DNA of 64,000 nucleotides, taken from contig CM049308.1 of assembly GCA_026874595.1 (NCBI GenBank), positions 77,798,124-77,862,123 of the forward strand. The letters are read 5' to 3'. The notes beneath the pieces were generated by a model, which saw only the letters and a list, made by a program, of their open reading frames with translations, ran no database searches and was not told the origin of the DNA. This document shows, in pieces, positions 22,701 to 35,800 of the stretch. This stretch comes from Sipunculus nudus (Eukaryota > Annelida > Sipuncula > Golfingiida > Sipunculidae). Position 1 is the stretch's first letter; every line of letters starts with the position of its first letter. Both the position numbers and the translations under genes were made by a program.

Positions 22701-25429
22701 AACAAAATAATTCAAACATTTACAAATCTGACCGATAAATACATTGTATTCACTCTTTATCTTCAATTGTGTACATGCACTTCAGCTCATATATTTGACT
22801 GCCACAAAAAAAGTACATTATCTGGAGACTGGTATATCAGACCTGGCCGTAGACTGAATCGTAAGTACAAACAGGTAGGTGCCACAAAAAATGACCATAA
22901 TTTGGGGATTTCCAAAAGGCAGGAAATACCATCTTCAGGCATAATTCAACTGTTAACATATCTGTTCCCATGGATAGTTTAAACTTAACTGAATTTCACT
23001 AAAATATACCCACACTCACGGCTGACAGTTTCAGTTTTTAGTGTTAGAGTTTAAGGCATTATTTATCAGTTCCGAAGAAAATGCTTCCATGAAGTAAGTG
23101 TCACTGTAAACCCTCAAATGTTATCTCTTGGACAAGCCCCCCCCCCCCCCCCCCCTCCCAACCAGATCTCATTCATTCACTCTCAACAGAGTGCATATTT
23201 GGACAATAACTTAATCAAGGAAACTTGCATTTACTCAAGATGTTTCAATCAATAGCCTGGCACCATATACCCTGTGGTGGGTTTCTTTATAATTAAAATA
23301 TAATTAATTTATTAATAGTCTACTGACTCTGAGAACAAAAACACATACAGTAATAATTGATACATTAAAGATATTTGATATCATTGAAGCACATTGGTAT
23401 AATATGAAGTGAACACATTAAAAATCTTGTATGTACTTTGCACATTAAAAGTAACAAGAGATTCATAACTTCCCTACCACAGTAATGCTAACTTCAAAGA
23501 GACAGCACAGAAAGTGGTCTAAAAATACAACTGACATACTTAAAAATAATAATATACAATAACATGTTTAGTTATTTCTTCTGCCACAAGGTGGTGCTCC
23601 ATTATTCATCAATGGCTCTGCCCGAGCTGATGAGCTAATGATCACTTTGGTCAAGCCCAGGAAAGTTGTTTGTTCCAGCTATACAAAACAGGATTTTACA
23701 TAAAAAAACACATGATTGCACAGTAGCATAAAGAGTCACATAAACAAATACACAGGTAAATGTTAAAAGATACAGAGAGAAAATATAGATTTTGCAAAGA
23801 AAATTAATGTCTATAACATGTATATAACATATATTCAAGGAGCTTCGATCTAACACAAACTTAAAACAAAAGAAAACTACCTTTTAACTGTATAACTGTA
23901 TACTACATAACTGCATAACAAAGTTCTATACATGAATTATACATACATATTATAGAAACAGATGATTGCTTTAAACACACCAATTTGTCTAGACAAATTT
24001 GAGAGGTCAGACTGAATTAACAAACAATCATACAAACAGGATCAATGAAAAGATACATAATTCTACAATATATGGTTAGCCTAACTATGCAATATGTGAG
24101 GGCTAATGCAAAGTCCTCACTTCAAAAGGTAATGTACACAATATATTAAGCATTAAACATTGTACAAAACAGCATTACCGATCATAAATTTAACAAAGTC
24201 TCCTGGACCCTTATAAATCATTTTATCTAAGATGCTTTGTGCGGTTTTCTAGAACTGATGAATGTTCAACTAATGGCACAATTTCCCTGGCAAGAAAAGG
24301 CTCTAACAAAATGGCACTCTAGATGGAAATGGCACGCTTTCCTATGAAATTCAAAATCTTATATTATTCTCAAAACCTCACCGATTTACTCATTTTAATT
24401 GATGTGGATTCAAAATATAGGGTTTATTATGATGATCATGATGATGATGATATAATTTACAAATGGTATGTTTCAAACTCCATGTCCTGATAGTTAAGCT
24501 ACTATAGCACCATCTGGTGCAATCTGGGAGATAATCTGGTAATTTTTTTTCTTGGTTTCAAAATCAAAGGCATCTTGTTTCTTGCACTCTGCAGTGCAGA
24601 AGATGAATTTCCTTTTAAAAAAAGTTTAAGTTAGTTTTAAGATAAATATATATATATATATATTTTGATTTGTCAATGAAAGAACTATTTTAAGAAGACT
24701 TGAAAGGTGATAATAACTAAGATGTTGCAGTGGCATAATTTAAAGGATACAAGCACACAGTTCAAACATTAATAATTTACACTAAAACTACACCCACCAA
24801 CCATATAATGCAGTCCTATTCATGGTGACAGTAATATTCCATAAAGACAACCAAAAGGCTATTTACAGTTAAATAATTTGCATTAATAGGAACCTCAACT
24901 GTTTATCTTCTGGAATATAATGTTTCCTTACAATCATTCACAAATCTAGCTGTTTGAATCTAGCATTTGCTAAAACAACATTTCTATTATTAAAATTGAA
25001 TATTTTGGTATAATCTGGCCCCTCAAAAGTACTTTTGGTCCTCGTTGTATTTATTGGTCACATCAACAATGATGGATTAAAATGAAGTTATGACTGGACT
25101 GTGATCAGAAATCACAAACAGACATCAAAAGGGTCAACACATACAGGCTACCCTCATCCAGAAAGCATAGACCATGTCTGCAAAATCACAATGTCTTCTC
25201 TAATTTGCATAACAGATAATTTATATTTTTACATATTCAAGGCCACTTGATGAAGAAGTACAACTTTTTATACCATCCCCTTTTCTTGGCTCATGACATT
25301 GACTGTAACTCGACTACAATCTTATGAGATCTACATAATTTTTTTTTAAAGTGATGTCTTACAAATCAATGTGTAGGCCTTCCTCTAACAGTTGCTTTTT
25401 TGCCATGGTCCAATCAAGAAGTTTACAAG
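21941..25429. other. Non-coding stretch with simple repeats
   Basis: Holds a (TA)n tract at 22649-22694, a C run of about 18 at 23138-23156, a G run near 22427, and a GATGAT stretch near 24431. Near 22350 there is a B-box-like GTGGGTTCAAGTCTC, possibly a SINE relic. No frame that resembles a protein. Confidence 0.5.
22649..22694. repeat. (TA)n microsatellite
   Basis: About 46 bases of near-pure TA repeat. Confidence 0.95.
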
Positions 25430-26112
25430 TTAAAGGGACAAAACAGGATCAATATTATACCTATTCTTTCGCACTATCAGTTCAGTTTTGCTTTCTACAA
25501 AAGTTTCCAAGCAACATCATCCCAGCACACAGTCTTAGTACCTCACATTTGGCTGTTTAACTCCTTGTTATGGCTCAGGGTGTTTGTAAACATACGTCTG
25601 TTTACCATAACAAGGCCGTGATACCAGAGGTCTGAATGTTAGCCACAACACCGATGTTTCAGCCAGCAGGAAACATGTATATGTTTTAGGGGTCAAGTCA
25701 ATCAGGGCATCTCATGATTAGTGGGTGTTGTGGCCCTGCAAAGCACAGAGTCCCACCGGTTATGTTTATGTTGATGTGTGATCGCTCCCCGTCCACTGTT
25801 TTTTTCACACTTGTTTACAGACGTAAGCAAACGATATCAGGGCGATATTTTGGCAGGTACCAATTTACAGTGGAACCCCGCCTTGCGACCACCCCGCAAT
25901 TGCGACTATCCCACAATTTAGACCACTATTTTTGGTCCCAAATACACGATCCAGGTAACTTAGAGTTTCACAAACACAACCACCCCAAAATTACGACCAC
26001 TTTGGTCAGTCCCCAAGGTGGTCGTAATTGTGGGGTTCCACTGTATTTTAAAGGAAAGAAGCTATTTTTCATGTTAATTCAACATGCTTTACAGGTGATT
26101 GGGCCCCTTTAA
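25430..26112. mobile_element. TTAA-flanked MITE, copy 1 (carries a nested MITE)
   Basis: The ends are TTAAAGGG and CCCTTTAA, with TTAA as the likely target site (piggyBac style). The body is similar along its length to 55174-55688, including the CTATCAGTTCAGTTTTGCTT, CATCCCAGCACACAGTC and GGCAGGTAC blocks. It is interrupted by a second MITE at 25868-26043. Without that insert the length is about 505 bp, close to the 515 bp of copy 2. Short open frames inside are by chance. Confidence 0.8.
25868..26043. mobile_element. TA-flanked MITE of the CAGTGGAACCCC family (nested)
   Basis: 176 bp with inverted ends CAGTGGAACCCC and GGGGTTCCACTG, flanked by TA on both sides (25866-25867 and 26044-26045). 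Copy 2 of the host element has the empty site at the matching place, with a single TA. TA duplication and end structure fit the Tc1/mariner group. Relatives in this window: 27529-27704, 33192-33804, 38035-38194, 59005-59176 and 59254-59440. Confidence 0.9.
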
Positions 26113-26279
26113 CTATCACAGACCATTACTGATAATTTTAAATTGGTGACAGTTGCTTATTTTTATCGACAGGCCAAAACCTTTCAGCTGGCTATGACTG
26201 CCAAAACTCAGTCAAAAGTCCCATCACAGAGCTGTTTCATGAGCAATTCCTGGAAAACTGGTAACCAGTACATATATGA

Positions 26280-26445
26280 TCATGTGACTTCAGCCCCCAT
26301 GGCATCATGTGATGCCAGAAATGCTAATTAATGAGTCATGTGACTTCAGCCCACAGCATAATGTATATGACTATAAATAAAGAACCAGTTATTGTATCAT
26401 GTGACTTCAGCCCCATGGCATCATGTGACACCAGTGGCTACATCT
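26280..26445. repeat. Short repeated motif 3' of the START gene
   Basis: TCATGTGACTTCAGCCC occurs three times (near 26280, 26336 and 26398), two of them followed by CATGGCATCATGTGA. It lies about 120-285 bp beyond the stop codon of the minus-strand gene, so it would be in the 3' UTR if transcription runs that far. I saw no clear AATAAA on the minus strand within this interval. Confidence 0.7.
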
Positions 26446-26565
26446 TGTGTGTCACAAATAACCAGTTAAACCTACCATTATAAATTTTCTCATACAGGCA
26501 TTCACAGACATGCCTCACAGTACTATATATTACAAAATATAAATCTAGTTTGACTGAAATGACCT

Positions 26566-26844
26566 CTACACCATTTGATTACCAAGTTTATCAATATTTA
26601 TGCTGTCCACTGTAGCCCTCCTATCCAATCTTGGCACAATATCTACTGTAGAAGATGGTAGCTCCACCTGTTGGTCATGACTGACACTTTTTGTGTTACG
26701 TTTGTGCTGCTTTGTACTGATAAGTTTTTTTATCGTAGCTGAAGGTGCTAGGTATTGTCTGAGATATGCGATAGCAAACGGTTGCTTCACAGCTATTTCT
26801 TCTGGTACATAGGCCTCATCTGGTCCTCCACCTGATATGTCCAT
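26566..26844 (-). CDS. START gene exon 14 (residues 634-725 and stop)
   Basis: Begins MDISGGGPDEAY and continues to AYLRQYL, the C-terminal helix of START-2, then about 57 residues of polar tail to the stop at 26566-26568. Confidence 0.9.
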   Translation of the reverse strand: MDISGGGPDEAYVPEEIAVKQPFAIAYLRQYLAPSATIKKLISTKQHKRNTKSVSHDQQVELPSSTVDIVPRLDRRATVDSINIDKLGNQMV

Positions 26845-29800
26845 CTAAAATAAGGTCAGGAATAACAACAAATGAGGTCACAGTGACCTATTTTTTACAA
26901 CACTGCATAAAAATCATCAATAATTTATTATTAGTCTTACAGTCTAAGCAAGCAATTATAATTAAGCTATTTTTTTTTATTTTCATTTGTTTAATATTTA
27001 AAATAAAATATTTACAGTATTACGTTATATTTTATATTTAAAAACTTACTGGAATTAGAATACTGCTCCAATAAATTACTTTTTATTGGAAGTTGAAATC
27101 ATACTTTGATTTACATTTCAATGCCCAATGGAGGAAAGGAAGAATATCATTCAGGCATTGTTTGTCACAACTATGGGAGATTATTATGGGTTTATCTTTG
27201 CCAAGAGAGTTAAATACATCATGAAACTATACCTGGATTATATAGGTGACCATGGCAAACTCCTGTCCCTTTCTGAAGGCAGGTTCAATAATCCACCCAC
27301 TGGATAACCACTACAACATCAAAGTTTTATAAATAGAGATCAGATCAGTAATAATGAAATGATCAATGAAACACTTAACTCAGGATGATTTTAGGCTGTT
27401 ACTCATATAAACAATTAGGACTGTGGTGCTCCTGTAGGCCAGCATGCTGACACATTCAAGTCATTTTATTCTTTACTGGATCTTTGATACAAAAATATTG
27501 ATGATCAATATTTCAGCAATGTCTGATACAGTGAAATGTGTGTGATAAGACAAACAGTGGGATTAGAAAAAGTGTCTTAATTCACAGGGGGTCTTATCAC
27601 AGAGATTAGTTATAACCAATGAGAATGTTTTTGGTTCACTTAAGGGTGGTCTTAATAAACAGGTGGTCTTACAAGAAAGGTGGTCTTTCAGGCAGGTTCC
27701 ACTGTAAATGCTACTCAGTTTCTTTGCAAGTTAATAAAGATAGTAAGAAGAGTAAACAATAATATGTGAACGATTCTGAGTAAATTTAATTAAATATTTG
27801 AACCCTGTAAATATTTATCTTACACATGACTGTATAAATCTGTAATTTGTCCATTTTTTATGACTAGTTTGTAAACATTTTAACATAAATAAAAGAGATG
27901 TAAGGAACATCAAATCACAAGAAGAAATTTGGTCGAGATTTCAAGTAAAATGAACATTTGTTTATATTAGAAAATGCCTCACATTGCCACGGATGACATC
28001 CTGAACTGGAGGACAGCTTGCCCACGTGACTGATTTCATACTGAGTATGAACTTGTTGCCCTCTGACCTTTCACACTGCAGCACACAGAAGTCTCTCACA
28101 TCCTTCTTGAAAGTCCCTGTTACCTCATGATGAAGGTGTACTGTAAAATATTTTCACTGAATAAATTCTCACATTTTGTTAACAAGCAAATACAACTTTT
28201 CCTGTTCTAAAATATTTTATATGAAGCTATCATAATTATGAAATTACGTCAAGGTTTAAAATAAAATATGAAACAGATTACATTTAATCTTGCCGTCTCA
28301 CTTCCCGATAAACTTCCTCAGTCTACAAACATAAACCCAAAACATTTCATGATATTTGTGCAGCACATATACATAAAATATATTATTTTAATTTGATAAA
28401 TGAAACCCTTTATTTATAAAACCAAGCAGATGCAACAGAAATATACCAATAGGTGACAATGTTAATTTATGAAGTAATGAAAAGCACAACTGAGGGTGGC
28501 TGCAAGGCACAGGTAATTGCAAAATACAGTGTGCCTTGCAATCTGGTGATTAATACATAGGATAAAACCACATGTGCATGACAGCTCAGAGCAGAAACCT
28601 TAAAACTTACCTATTTTTAAGCCTTTTCCAAAATCACGCACAACATGAACTTTCTGTAACAGGCAACAACATAAAATTCAACAAAATGCACATGCAGGAT
28701 ATATAATCAACAAAATTCAGACTGTTTTTTCTTCTACAGCACTGGTGAAATCTAAGGTAAGAAAACAGCCACTATCAATGTAATACTTTTAATGAGAGGG
28801 TTGGAGGTGCAGGGACATGAGCACACATTATGTTGCTATTGGAAGTGACCTTCTATGACCATAAGCCTACTTGGTTAAAAATCATATATTATTATTCACT
28901 TTGCATCCCTGAACTTAGCTAATAATGTGTATGGCTGGTCAATAATTAATGTTAGCTGCCATCACAACTTTTTTTGCATATTGAACAATTTTCTGAATAA
29001 ATTACACCATGAGTCAGGTCATTTTTTAATATTCATGTCTTGGTTCAAAGATCCTTGTGCAAATATTACTTTTTTGGGCTTTTTCATAAAGTTATTAAAA
29101 TCCCAAAATATGTACTACCAGTATACTATAAAAGATTAAAAATGGTAAAAGATCATTCTCAACTTGAAGTGAGAATAAAACATACATATCAAAGGTGTCT
29201 TATTTTATTTAACTTCGCTAGAGAACCATGTATCTGACATATTTGTTGTGACTTTGAAACTTGTATGCTAAAAATGGAATTTGGTGTAAGACTGGATAAT
29301 ATCAGCATTTACCATAAACTTTGCCATTTTGAACAGCTAAGTTTTCAAACTGGGTTTAGTTTGTACTTGGGAAAACAACAACATGCCTTGTAGGACAAAG
29401 CAGACATTTCAGACCTAGCATTACATGGCCGGTTTACAACTTTCATACAATTAGGTCAGATAGATATGATGTCCCGATGGACCTTTCACATGTCGTGAGT
29501 TGAAACACTAGGTTATATTCATGTCCTGAGTGAAACACGCATGTTGATGGGCTCTTTAATAAGACCACATGGCCATACCACTGTGGAGGTATTGGATGAA
29601 GTTATATAAACCAAATACAATTGACATATGTAATTTATCTTCTTTTTTGACAATACATACATGATATTCAGTGTGAATGATTTCCAGAGAAACTTTATAT
29701 ATTTCATTATATGAAAAGAATGCTGATGCAGAATTACATTAAGTCAAGACATTTTTAAAGTCATAATAACATGATACTCCGTCATGTAATATATACTGGT

Positions 29801-32800
29801 GTGCCAATTAATTGATAATTGGTCATTTCCTTTTATAATTGATTGAATCTTTTGTATTATTGCACAACTGATCACAAAATATAATATTTTGTAAATTAAA
29901 TATTTTTATTCTCTCACAGATAAGAAAAAGACAGGGCACAAAACTGTGAACAGCATTAAAACCTAACCTTGTGCAACAAATAAACGTCAATAACTTGGCC
30001 ATTTACCTTGACCTTTCAGAGTGACATACATGCTAGACTGAATTTACTTAGTTAAAATGTTAGATATGATTCTATACAGGATATTTCCCAGTAATACTAA
30101 TGGTACATAAATAATCAATCAATAATTGATCATCGGTCGTTTTATCTTTCAATCATCAGTTTTGATTTAACAACTGTTTCCTACCTGACTAATATATACT
30201 CTCTTTATTGTAAGTTATAGGGTTCAATGTGTGGCATCAAAGACCAATGGCTGGAAAGACCTTTACATGGAATCCAGTAACTCACCCTGAATTGTTAAGC
30301 GACAGGGAGACAGTTTATTTCTGACAAACATGAAATTATGTTTAACAGACATTTTCACGTTTATTATAGAACTTTACCAATAAGGACATTTTAAAACTGA
30401 GGTTCTAGATAAATTACTTCATGCCTTTTAAAACAAAAATGAAAATACACTGAAAATTTCCTACATGGCTACACAAAAAATTATGAATCAGACTTTATAT
30501 ACTATAAAACCCCATAAATATATTATTACTGACATAATAACTTTGTTTTGATTTCCTTAAAATTTATGTTTCATTTATGAAAACGAAATACAGGATGACT
30601 CAAAATGACAAAACTCAACAACAACAAAATGACACTGGTGCTTTTTATAAAATAGTTAGCCACTAGCAGGTACACATACACAAAACATTTTCCTGTTTTA
30701 AATAAATAAAATAAATCTAAATAAATCCAGTCAAATAAACCAGCAAGCAGTGATAACTGGACAACATAAACTGGAAATAAATCAATATTTAAATTTTACC
30801 TTTAACATATCATCATATGTGAACCTTGTGCGTGGACTTTTGATTGTATTAAACACCTCTAATGGCTGTCCAGGAATAAGCCCTTTGCCCAGGTAACTGA
30901 GGAAGAAAACACAATGTATCCCATCATGCATGTATGCAAATATTTTAAAGGATGCACTCTGATTGATTTCACAAGTAGTAGTACATATGTAGAATATACA
31001 ATATCCAATCAATCATTAATGAAAATGTTGATTACAGATCCATATCAAATTATCAGAAGTGAATGCGATTTCTGTTTACATTAAGAGTAAATGAATTTTC
31101 ATGAACAGTACTTGATTTATGAATTTACATATGAAGAAAAAAATAAGTTTACATCATGCATATATGCAATTCTTCTGTGGCTAAAATCGACTGGGCATAT
31201 GGGATAAAACATAAACAGTCAACATACTATTTACCTCTGTACAACACTATTTACAAATTTTATCATGAAGATGGTGCAATATATATTTTTTATATTTAAT
31301 ATTAATTTCTCTACAACATACGTGCTTGTACCTGTCCAGGAGTACACATGTGTACAAACAGATTTAACTGGGCCTAATGAACGAATAAAACGTTATGATA
31401 AAAAATACTGCTTGCTCCTACGCCAGGAGGGTATGCTCTTATTCCTGTTTGTTTGTTGGTCTGTTTGTTCACAAGGTAATCATGAGTAGAATCATATAAC
31501 AAGACCAATGAAGAATCAAATAGATTTTGGTGTGGGTCCAGCTCATGATCTGGATCAAGGAAGGACTTCCAGGAATACTCACAAATGTGCAGTCACATAT
31601 GACTAATTGAATATAGGAATATGGGCTGAATTTGTGAACATCAAGGGGTTTTGACTTCCTTGGTACTGGTTTGTAAAGATATGAAACTGTGATAAAGAAA
31701 ACACTGACCACTTTCTTATCTAGCTTGTAAATATGGACATATACAGGCTGAATATAAATGACAAAATATGATAGTTTACTCAAGAAGAACAGATCCTGCA
31801 AGAATCCATGTTACAAGGTCAATCTAGGAGGATAATCACTGGTAAAAGCAACTGATTTCTGCAGTCTCCACCAGATGTCACCCTATTAAAGCTTTATGCT
31901 TCATTGTAACCACAGAGGAAATTACACAAACCACTTTTTAAAACTTATCAAGCACAATCAATTACACAATCAAATATACAATAACAAGTTGTTTTTTTTA
32001 TTTCATTTACCTTCTGGTTTGAGATCCATCCTTGAACACTTTTCTGAGAATAACTATATCTTTTTCTAGACCATAAAATCTGAATATAGAAAAATATAAT
32101 AATACATAAAAGATAAGAACACTAACAACATCAGCTTCATACACAATCATGATTTTTTTAATTATTAGTAAAATCAAGATCGTAACAGCAATGACTCAAT
32201 GTATTATTATAATTTACAATTAATTAACACAATTTTACAAAGTACTGATGGCCTACACAACTTGAATCTAGATATTAATGGGCAATTTATGCCATTTCTA
32301 TAAAATTTGAATGTATTGGCAACATACAGCAAAATGTCTACAAACTAATGACAAAGGAAAGCAGTAGGTCTAAGTTTTAATTGTATCATTTCTGGGATTT
32401 TTGCCTGAAACTTTAGTCTTCCTTCTGATGCTGAATTGCGTTTTATTATACACAGAGGCATAGAACCATCTTCCCAAACCCCAAACACTCAGATGACCAT
32501 GCCATTACACCCACAATAACATTTGGTAAGACCACTGTTCTGACCTGATTTTATAATGAAATGAACAAATAAATCAAATAGTATTCAGAGATGTCAATTA
32601 AAGTTGTTAAAACATTAAAAGCTTTGGAAATTACTATACCGGTAGTCCGTCACACCAATGGACGTGATTTGGTTTTTGGCAGTAATTATTACAGGCTGAT
32701 ATTCCTGTCCAGTATGTAACAATGGCAGAAAATCATGTGAATGTTGGTAAATGAGACTGAAACATTTTTGTTAAGTGTTTTGTCATGTATTTAATTGTTT

Positions 32801-35800
32801 CACTCAAATCCTATGCAAGGTATAGTGGTGGTTTGCTCAAAAATAATTTCCAGAGTACCTGGTTGATTTATGGAAGAGTAATCTAAATCAACTGACTTTG
32901 CAAATAAATAGCCAAAACACAATGGGTGACCATTAGTTGGAATGACTAAACAAGAAATTTCTGCAACAACTCAAGATCAAGGATTGGCTTTTTTATCGAT
33001 TGAGAACCAGGCAGTAAAGATGATGATAAAAATAAAGTACAGATGTACTTACACCCAGCCTCCTGTAAGCTCTGCTTGCTCCGCATAAGGTCTGCTGATG
33101 TCAATATCACTAACAGCCAAATTCTACAATGAGTTATAATTTAGTAATGATATACAGTTGAACCCTTTAATCCAGCACTGGATAATGTATACAGTGAAAC
33201 TTTAAAATTATAAACAACAACGGGACCTCAACAAAACTGATCCCATTTTGAGGTGGTTGTCTAAACCAGGTCTTATAAGTTATATAAGATAAGATAAGAT
33301 AACATTTATTAGCCTTCAGTTCCAGGAATTTGTTGTTGACTTGCAATTCATTGCGTAAAAAATAAATAAATAATTACATATATACATAAAAATAACACAT
33401 AACGTATTGACTATGCATGTAAAAATAAGCATGTAAAAATGATAAAAAAAAGTTAATCCTGCAGGTAAAAAATATAATTCTAAACATTAAATATCTAGAG
33501 GGTTGTGAGTTAAAAAGTTTAATACTGAGATTTTTTAAAGCGAGTTGTTCTGCAGAATGTTGCATCTAAGAGTTTACCTCAGGTAAAAACTGAACTCTGA
33601 ATGTAGGGGCTGTGTTTGTTGTTCATGACCTTTGATATGAAAGCCATTGATTTGGTTTCACATATTTCCTGGTGTGTGGCAAGAATAGTACTAGTTATTC
33701 TACAACTAAAGAGCAAAACAGAATTGGGACAGCAAAAAAAAAAAAAGGGTCACTGTTTTGAGGTTGTTGCTATACTAAGGTGGTCATCAGGCAAGGTTTT
33801 ACTGTATACAGAAAGACAGACAGTAAGCAATCTTATGTGATGATCATAAAAGCCACATATTTGTCAATTTGACTTTGTCAGCATTTTCTTGTAAAATTTG
33901 AAAATGTTATTAACTTTAGTGTTAAAATCACTAGACTATAACAGAGTGATAGATGATAATGAATATTACCTCGGCCAGAATCTCTGCCGCTGCCTGATTG
34001 GCCAGGGTCTGGTAGTAGATGAGTTCTTGCTCCTCTGCAATTAAAATTAACCTTTTACCTCTAAACAGATACACATTCTGATAAACTCTATCACATAATA
34101 GCTGTTAGCACAAATTTATATATTAATCTGAAAATTAGAATATCTTGTATTTGGCAAGTGATATTCAAGGGTCTATCTCATGGCTATATATTAGCTTAGG
34201 CTTTTATGGAGAGAAGTTATTCAACAGAGAATGGTATGTGGTGCTTTCTGGTATCACACCACAGTATAACCTGAGGATAACACTAGTTTTTCCAGTGCGA
34301 CTTTATCTGATTGCATGAGCGAATATAACATTGCATCAGATATACATGTATATGACACATGACCGGATCTGATAAAGAGCTATACATGAATATTCATAAG
34401 TTCCAGTGAACCTGCCAGATTTGCCCTGAGAGGTTTGTTGTTGATGTAATTTGATTGTGCTGCTGATTGTATCTCACGGCTGTTGATCACAAGTGCTTCA
34501 ATAGTGGTCTGTTTATGATATGTTAGATTCACCAAAACCATCACGCAAACTGAATATGTTAATACACAGGATTTTACATTACCATAAATCCTGTTTTTAT
34601 CGCCGCGGCCTTAAAAACAAACTCAAAATCGAAAATCTCGACTTTTTTCGAACTCAGGATGCGGCCATAAATAGATGGTTTATCAGAAATGAACTGTGAG
34701 AAGAAGGCTCTCCCAGATATGGCGCTCCTTTGGGCGATAATAGGAGATCAAGCACACTACACAGGAAATACTCTTTGTAGTCACAGAATCATTGTATAAC
34801 ACTATAGTCTAAATGTTCATATTTAAAATAAAAATTATTTGCAAACAATTCAATTGAACAATAACGATAAACATTGAACAATAACAACACTTATTACGAG
34901 ATTAAAATGAATGAGATTATTCATGGTGAGGACCAGTGGTGACGTCTGTTGGGAAAAATCGGTATTAAAGGTCATAACTTTGACAGAGCTGGATCACCTT
35001 GGAATCTATGTTGTTTATTTTAAAAAAATTCAGAAAATCAAAATATGTAATTTAGAACACTGTAAAAACTTTATAAAAGCTCAAATTTAGCAGGTTACTT
35101 ACTGACTTGTCTGATACATGTACCTCAATAATCATTTTACTTTCTAAACAAATAATCATTGCTAAATAATGCTGCAAATGAGTTTAAAGTAGGCATTTAT
35201 TTCATTGTTGCTTGACCATGACCCACGAAGTGGACCGCTGTGTTACAGCAGGGGTGTTTTAAACGTATAATTTGGTAACCATTACCAAGATTTTTATGAT
35301 AAGTTATATATCGCACGAAAGAAATACATGTCAAGGTTCTATATTTAAATTTTTATGTGTATACCACGAGCCGTAATTAAGTTAGTGCAGGTTGAAAATC
35401 TGACAGTTTCAGCAGTCTTAGCCATCATGTCGCCCCCTGAACGCTACTATGTGATGGTGTGTAATAGTGGATAGTATTCAGGCTTTTTGCTTCAATAAAT
35501 GTACTTGTACTAATAAATGTCAAAAAAATAAACTTCAATTCAGTGTTCATACTATGGTCTTTGACAATTGCACGTACATGCAAAGAAGCATTTTGATGCA
35601 TACAAGAATCGGTTTGCGTAACCACCATTCAAACGAAACTGTAGTTCGGAGAATCGTTCTTTTTCTGATAAATGCCTGCCCATCCATGTGCAAAAGTCAT
35701 TAGTAACATACAGATATTTTGTCCCTATCTCGAACATTAAATATATTTAATATAAATAATCTGGCAACATATTTAACCTCTGTAATTAATACTTTTTATT

